A DNA stretch of 17,230 bases from Desulfobacteraceae bacterium (GTDB taxonomy: Bacteria > Desulfobacterota > Desulfobulbia > Desulfobulbales > Desulfobulbaceae): positions 1 to 17,230 of the forward strand of contig JALHJD010000032.1 of NCBI GenBank assembly GCA_022837185.1, given 5' to 3'. The notes below the pieces were generated by a model. It saw only the letters and a program-made list of their open reading frames with translations. It ran no database searches and was not told the origin of the DNA. Within the stretch, counting starts at the first letter, position 1; each line of letters starts with the position of its first letter. Below are positions 14,302 to 17,230 of the stretch, piece by piece. The position numbers were made by a program, and so were the translations under genes.

Positions 14302-14646
14302 ATGGACCTCTGCAACGTACGAATCATCCATCATGACCGGGTTGACCGGGCCAGGAAAAACTCCCTGCAGCCAGCTGAAACAGCGGCTCTCGCCGCCTTG
14401 TTCAAGGCCCTGGGCGATGTCACCAGGCAGCGGATCATCCGGGCCCTGGCCGGCGGGGAGATGTGCGTCTGCGACCTGGCGGCCCTGCTGGGGATCACCG
14501 AATCCGCGGTCAGCCATCAGCTCAGGCTGCTGCGCAACCTGAACCTGGTGGCCAACAGGCGTGAAGGCCCGGTCCTCTATTACCGCCTGGCTGACGATCA
14601 TATCGGCCGGCTGCTGGACATCGCCCTCGAACACGCCCGCGAGTAG
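14302..14646 (+). CDS. ArsR/SmtB-family metal-sensing repressor (CadC/SmtB-like)
   Basis: A 114-aa winged-helix repressor that releases DNA on metal binding. The HTH core is ALFKALGDVTRQRIIRALA followed by CDLAALLGITESAVSHQLRL. The alpha3N-type site is suggested by Cys4, His10/His11 and the ELCVCD-like motif EMCVCD (Cys55, Cys57, Asp58). The C-terminal alpha5 site is complete: Asp98-x-His100, then His111 and Glu114 at the SmtB spacing (D-x-H-x10-H-x2-E). Having both sites suggests sensing of Zn/Cd/Pb-type ions rather than arsenite, though Cu/Zn fits the permease family. A GTG at 14290 would add four residues; I prefer the ATG at 14302, which matches the family start. The gene lies behind its own operator and 7 nt before the permease. 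Confidence 0.92.
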   Translation: MDLCNVRIIHHDRVDRARKNSLQPAETAALAALFKALGDVTRQRIIRALAGGEMCVCDLAALLGITESAVSHQLRLLRNLNLVANRREGPVLYYRLADDHIGRLLDIALEHARE

Positions 14647-14653
14647 CCCATTT

Positions 14654-15817
14654 ATGCAAACAGGTATGGAAATTCTGCACGGCTCCTGGGAGATACTCCT
14701 GGATGCCTCGGTTTATATCCTTTTCGGCCTGCTGGTCGGGGGGCTGCTCAAGGTCTTCCTTTCCCCCGGCCTGGTGGCGCGCCATCTGGGCAAGGGTGGG
14801 GCGGGCTCGGTCGTCAAGGCGGCCCTGATCGGCATCCCACTGCCGGTCTGCTCCTGCGGCGTCCTGCCCATTGCCGCCGCCCTCAAGAAACAGGGCGCCA
14901 GCAATGGGGCCACCACTTCCTTTCTCGTCTCAACCCCGGAATCCGGGGTGGACTCCATCAGCATAACCTATGCCCTGCTCGACCCGCTCATGACCGTTGC
15001 CCGGCCCCTGGCCGCCTTTTTTTCCGCCATGACCGCCGGCCTGAGCCAGAATTATTTCTTTCCGCCCGGACCGGATCCCAAGGTGGAACTGCCTCCCCGG
15101 AGGGAGGAGGACAAGACGGCGGCATCCTGCTGTCCAGCCCCGCAGGCCGGGCCGCTGCCGAAGCGCCGCAGTCTCGGCACCCTCATCTCCACCGGAGTCA
15201 GGTTTGCCGGCGGAGAGTTGTGGAACAATATTGCCGTCTGGTTCCTCATCGGTATTCTGCTGAGCGGGATGATAACCGTTCTGGTGCCCGATTCCCTGCT
15301 GGCCGGGTACGGTGGCGGGCTGACGGCAAAACTGGTCATGCTGGTGATCGGTATTCCGCTCTATACCTGCGCCTCCGCCTCCACGCCCATTGCCGCCGCC
15401 CTGATCCTGAAGGGGGTCAGCCCGGGAGCGGCCCTGGTGTACCTGCTGGTGGGGCCGGCAACCAGCATGGCGTCGCTGACGGTCCTCGCCGGGATCCTGG
15501 GCCGCCGGGCCACCCTGTACTATCTTGCCGCTCTGGCCGCCAGCGCCATGTTCTGCGGGATACTGGTCGACTTCCTCTATGGCTGGCTCGGCATCTCGGC
15601 CCAGGCCATGGCCGGCCAGGCAGCGGAACTTATTCCCTTTCCCCTGCAACTGGCAGGAGCACTGCTCCTGCTCGCCCTCTCCATAAGGCCGGTCTGGCAG
15701 GCCCTGAAATCGCTGGTGCCGGGCCGCTTCGGGGGCGCCGCTCCGGATTCCGCACCCTGCGGCTGCCCGGATGGTGACGTATCCGGCCCGCCCCTTCACG
15801 GCTTCAAGGGTTCCTGA
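14654..15817 (+). CDS. COG0701/SO_0444-type metal efflux permease
   Basis: A 387-aa inner-membrane permease of the two-repeat DUF318/COG0701 family (ArsP relatives); the nearest known subgroup is the SO_0444 Cu/Zn efflux transporter. Repeat 1 has IPLPVCSCGVLPIAAALKKQGAS (61-83; Cys66, Cys68) and STPESGVDS (93-101). Repeat 2 has IPLYTCASASTPIAAALILKG (234-254; Cys239) and VGPATSMAS (266-274). A variable cytoplasmic linker contains Cys159-Cys160, and the C-terminal tail has Cys369-Gly-Cys371, both plausible metal-handling sites. The open frame extends upstream inside arsR, but the ATG at 14654 begins MQTGMEILHGSWEILLDASV, a normal family start; ATG 14666 is an alternative. No good ribosome site is seen, so translation is probably coupled to arsR, whose stop is 7 nt before. 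Confidence 0.88.
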   Translation: MQTGMEILHGSWEILLDASVYILFGLLVGGLLKVFLSPGLVARHLGKGGAGSVVKAALIGIPLPVCSCGVLPIAAALKKQGASNGATTSFLVSTPESGVDSISITYALLDPLMTVARPLAAFFSAMTAGLSQNYFFPPGPDPKVELPPRREEDKTAASCCPAPQAGPLPKRRSLGTLISTGVRFAGGELWNNIAVWFLIGILLSGMITVLVPDSLLAGYGGGLTAKLVMLVIGIPLYTCASASTPIAAALILKGVSPGAALVYLLVGPATSMASLTVLAGILGRRATLYYLAALAASAMFCGILVDFLYGWLGISAQAMAGQAAELIPFPLQLAGALLLLALSIRPVWQALKSLVPGRFGGAAPDSAPCGCPDGDVSGPPLHGFKGS

Positions 15818-15847
15818 CGTTAGCGGCAACGGGCAGGCTGCCCGTAC

Positions 15848-15882
15848 CAGAAGTCAGAAGCCAGAGGACAGGAGCCGGAAGG
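15848..15882. repeat. Degenerate tandem heptamer repeat (5 units)
   Basis: Five successive 7-mers follow the pattern CAGAAGN: CAGAAGT, CAGAAGC, CAGAGGA, CAGGAGC, CGGAAGG. The unit length is constant with base drift, as in slipped or decaying intergenic tandem repeats. Confidence 0.6.
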
Positions 15883-15932
15883 AGTTTGCAGCTTCGCTGC
15901 CGGTGTATTGCCGCTGATCAAAATCGCTGTGG

Positions 15933-15949
15933 GGATCGGATCGGGATCG
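15933..15949. repeat. Short GATCG tandem repeat
   Basis: GGATCGGATCGGGATCG contains three GGATCG units, the last offset by an extra G. It sits 50 nt past the heptamer array in the same gap. Confidence 0.5.
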
Positions 15950-16240
15950 AATCCTGATTGCAACAGTGCGACGGAGCGCCCGCGCGATTATGACCTGAGT
16001 AGCCCGTAGTCCCCAAATCGCGGACTTCTCCATGTTTCGGCATAAGCCTTCCCTGGCTGGTTTCATCTTCCGGGTCTTTTTTCTGCCGATTAACTTTTCA
16101 TTGCCGCGGGCGTGTGGCAAAATGGAATTAAGCCCGTCAATATCATTGCCGAAAAGGTTGTGTTTCCATGCCAGCATGATGTCAGGCCGGCCATATTTTT
16201 CGAGGCGTTGCCGCGAATCAACTCAGGAAGGATTTTGAAC

Positions 16241-17230
16241 ATGCCTGAAAAGCCGACATATGAGGATTTGGAGCGCAAAGTCAGAGCACTGCAAACCGAG
16301 TGTTCCGAACTCCAACGAAAAATCGAGCTGCTGGGGGACCGGGAAAGCAAATATCGCTTTTTCTTTGAAAACAGCCTCGATGCGCTGTTCATCAACAGGC
16401 CGGATGGCAGAGTGATAGAGGCGAACCCGGCTGCCTGCGAGCTGTTCGGATATACGGAAGAGGAATTAATCCGGAAGGGAAGAAACGCCATCGTCGACCC
16501 GGGGGATCAGCGTCTCATCCGGGCTCTGCAGCAAAGGGAGCGGGAAGGAACATTTGCCGGCGAACTGGCCTTTCACCGGAAAGACGGGACGGAAATTCCG
16601 GTGGAGATCACCTCGGTTATCTTCGAAACCGGAGAAGGTAAACAGTCCAGTCTCATTGTCCGTGACATACGAAAGAGAAAGCTGGACGAACAACAAAGAA
16701 TGGAGCAGGAGCAGCTGAATCAGCTGCTGCTTGATTCCTTTCCGTGCGTGGCGCTGCTCTTGCGGCCGCGGACAAGAATAATCATCGCCATGAACAGGGC
16801 GGCCAGGGAGGCGGGATGCGCCCTTGGCCATACCTGCTACGAAACCTGGGCGAAGTTCAAGGAGCCCTGTCCCTGGTGCCTGGCGCCCGGACTCTGGGAG
16901 GAGGGCAGACCGCAGCACAGGGAGGTGGAAGCGTTGGGGATCGCGTGGGATGCGCACTGGATCCCGGTGGGTGATGATCTGTTCCTCCACTATGCATTTG
17001 ACATCACGGAGCAGAAACTTGCGGAAAAGGAGCTCGAGAAGCAGCAGAACCTCCTGCACCTCATGGAGCGGATCAGCAGAATCGGCGCCTGGGAATATGA
17101 AGTCCCAACCGGGAAGGTGTCGTGGACAGACGGCGTCTATCCGATTTACGGCCTCGACAGGCATGAATATGATCCGGCCGACATAGACCGATGCATCGAA
17201 TATTACCATCCCGAGGATCGGCGGATCATA
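16241..17230 (+). CDS. Multi-PAS sensor protein, N-terminal part (3' end outside window)
   Basis: 330 codons are open to the window end. Residues 1-35 form a Leu/Glu-rich coiled coil (YEDLERKVRALQTECSELQ). PAS 1 is at about 36-145 (YRFFFENSLDALFINRPDG, ANPAACELFGYTEEEL, ending IVRDIRKRK). A linker helix at 146-165 follows. PAS 2 is at about 165-256, with Cys199-x10-Cys210-x2-Cys213 (CYETWAKFKEPCPWC) and the ending YAFDITEQKLAEKELE. PAS 3 starts at about 275 (RISRIGAWEYEVPTGKVSW) and is cut at PEDRRII. No TM segment is seen, so the protein is probably cytoplasmic. The output domain lies beyond the window; histidine kinase is most likely, GGDEF possible. AGGAAGGA 8 nt before the ATG supports the start. 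Confidence 0.88.
   Translation, partial: MPEKPTYEDLERKVRALQTECSELQRKIELLGDRESKYRFFFENSLDALFINRPDGRVIEANPAACELFGYTEEELIRKGRNAIVDPGDQRLIRALQQREREGTFAGELAFHRKDGTEIPVEITSVIFETGEGKQSSLIVRDIRKRKLDEQQRMEQEQLNQLLLDSFPCVALLLRPRTRIIIAMNRAAREAGCALGHTCYETWAKFKEPCPWCLAPGLWEEGRPQHREVEALGIAWDAHWIPVGDDLFLHYAFDITEQKLAEKELEKQQNLLHLMERISRIGAWEYEVPTGKVSWTDGVYPIYGLDRHEYDPADIDRCIEYYHPEDRRII

Larger units (their letters stand above)
15818..16240. other. Intergenic region with degenerate repeats
   Basis: This is the longest gap (423 nt). It starts with a hairpin ACGGGCA/TGCCCGT (15829-15835 with 15839-15845) lacking a T-tract. Next come degenerate heptamers (15848-15882), a small hairpin GCAGC-TTC-GCTGC and GATCG repeats (15933-15949). 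A - strand open frame of 107 codons crosses the area (15854-16177), but its C-terminal half is translated repeat, so I do not call it. The last 60 nt lead into the PAS protein with an AGGAAGGA ribosome site. Confidence 0.5.

Noticed and set aside
14930..15829. 299-codon - strand open frame opposite the efflux permease
   Set aside because: The composition is Gln/Gly/His-rich and the + strand has conserved permease motifs.
15854..16177. 107-codon - strand open frame in the long gap
   Set aside because: Its C-terminal half (RIRSRSDPHSDFD and onward) is a translation of the GATCG and heptamer repeats; no ribosome site or domain is seen.

Overview
The window reads as chromosomal DNA of a GC-rich, probably anaerobic bacterium of the Desulfobacterota (a Desulfobulbales-like sulfate or sulfur metaboliser is my best guess). 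The hints are many PAS/histidine-kinase and stand-alone receiver proteins, a TauE/SafE-type anion exporter beside a PEP-synthase-like protein that has lost its PEP-binding barrel, a tandem NosL protein, and degenerate tandem repeats between genes. The taxonomic call is inference from gene content only. Coding density is high and 18 protein genes are supported; two of these run off the window edges, and one small ORF beside them is doubtful. No rRNA, tRNA or CRISPR was seen.

Region 1 (1-6644, + strand) is a signalling and transport block. It holds the C-terminal catalytic half of a histidine kinase, a receiver-only response regulator, a 429-aa TauE/SafE permease, a two-TM protein with a large periplasmic domain, a hairpin terminator, then an 851-aa protein with an ATP-grasp PEP/pyruvate-binding domain and a phosphohistidine swivel domain, and a second receiver-only regulator 2 nt behind it. 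Two consecutive hairpin/T-tract terminators close it. The two receivers have the same key residues at the same positions.

Region 2 (6651-8382, - strand) encodes an exported protein with two NosL-type Cys domains (likely Cu(I) handling) and a small cupin.

Region 3 (8509-11921) is the RNA-repair locus. A near-consensus sigma70 promoter drives rtcB (RNA ligase), followed by archease, its activator. The archease gene is enclosed by two inverted copies of a 127/128-bp element with perfect 28-bp terminal inverted repeats, all four identical. One copy lies between rtcB and archease and may encode the first residues of the archease ORF. The other abuts the archease stop codon and supplies two bases of the stop codon of the convergent dinB (DNA polymerase IV) gene. 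This gene-sized inverted cassette is the most unusual structure in the window.

Region 4 (12069-14231, - strand) holds a DUF4124 secreted coiled-coil protein, a secreted Vgb-like beta-propeller, a small winged-helix protein and a possible 49-aa ORF.

Region 5 (14225-15817, + strand) is a metal-resistance operon. A CadC/SmtB-type ArsR repressor carries both the alpha3N-like and alpha5 metal sites, its promoter overlaps or abuts a 6-2-6 operator, and a COG0701/SO_0444-type efflux permease follows 7 nt downstream.

After a 423-nt repeat-containing gap, region 6 (16241 to the end) is the N-terminal part of a multi-PAS sensor protein.
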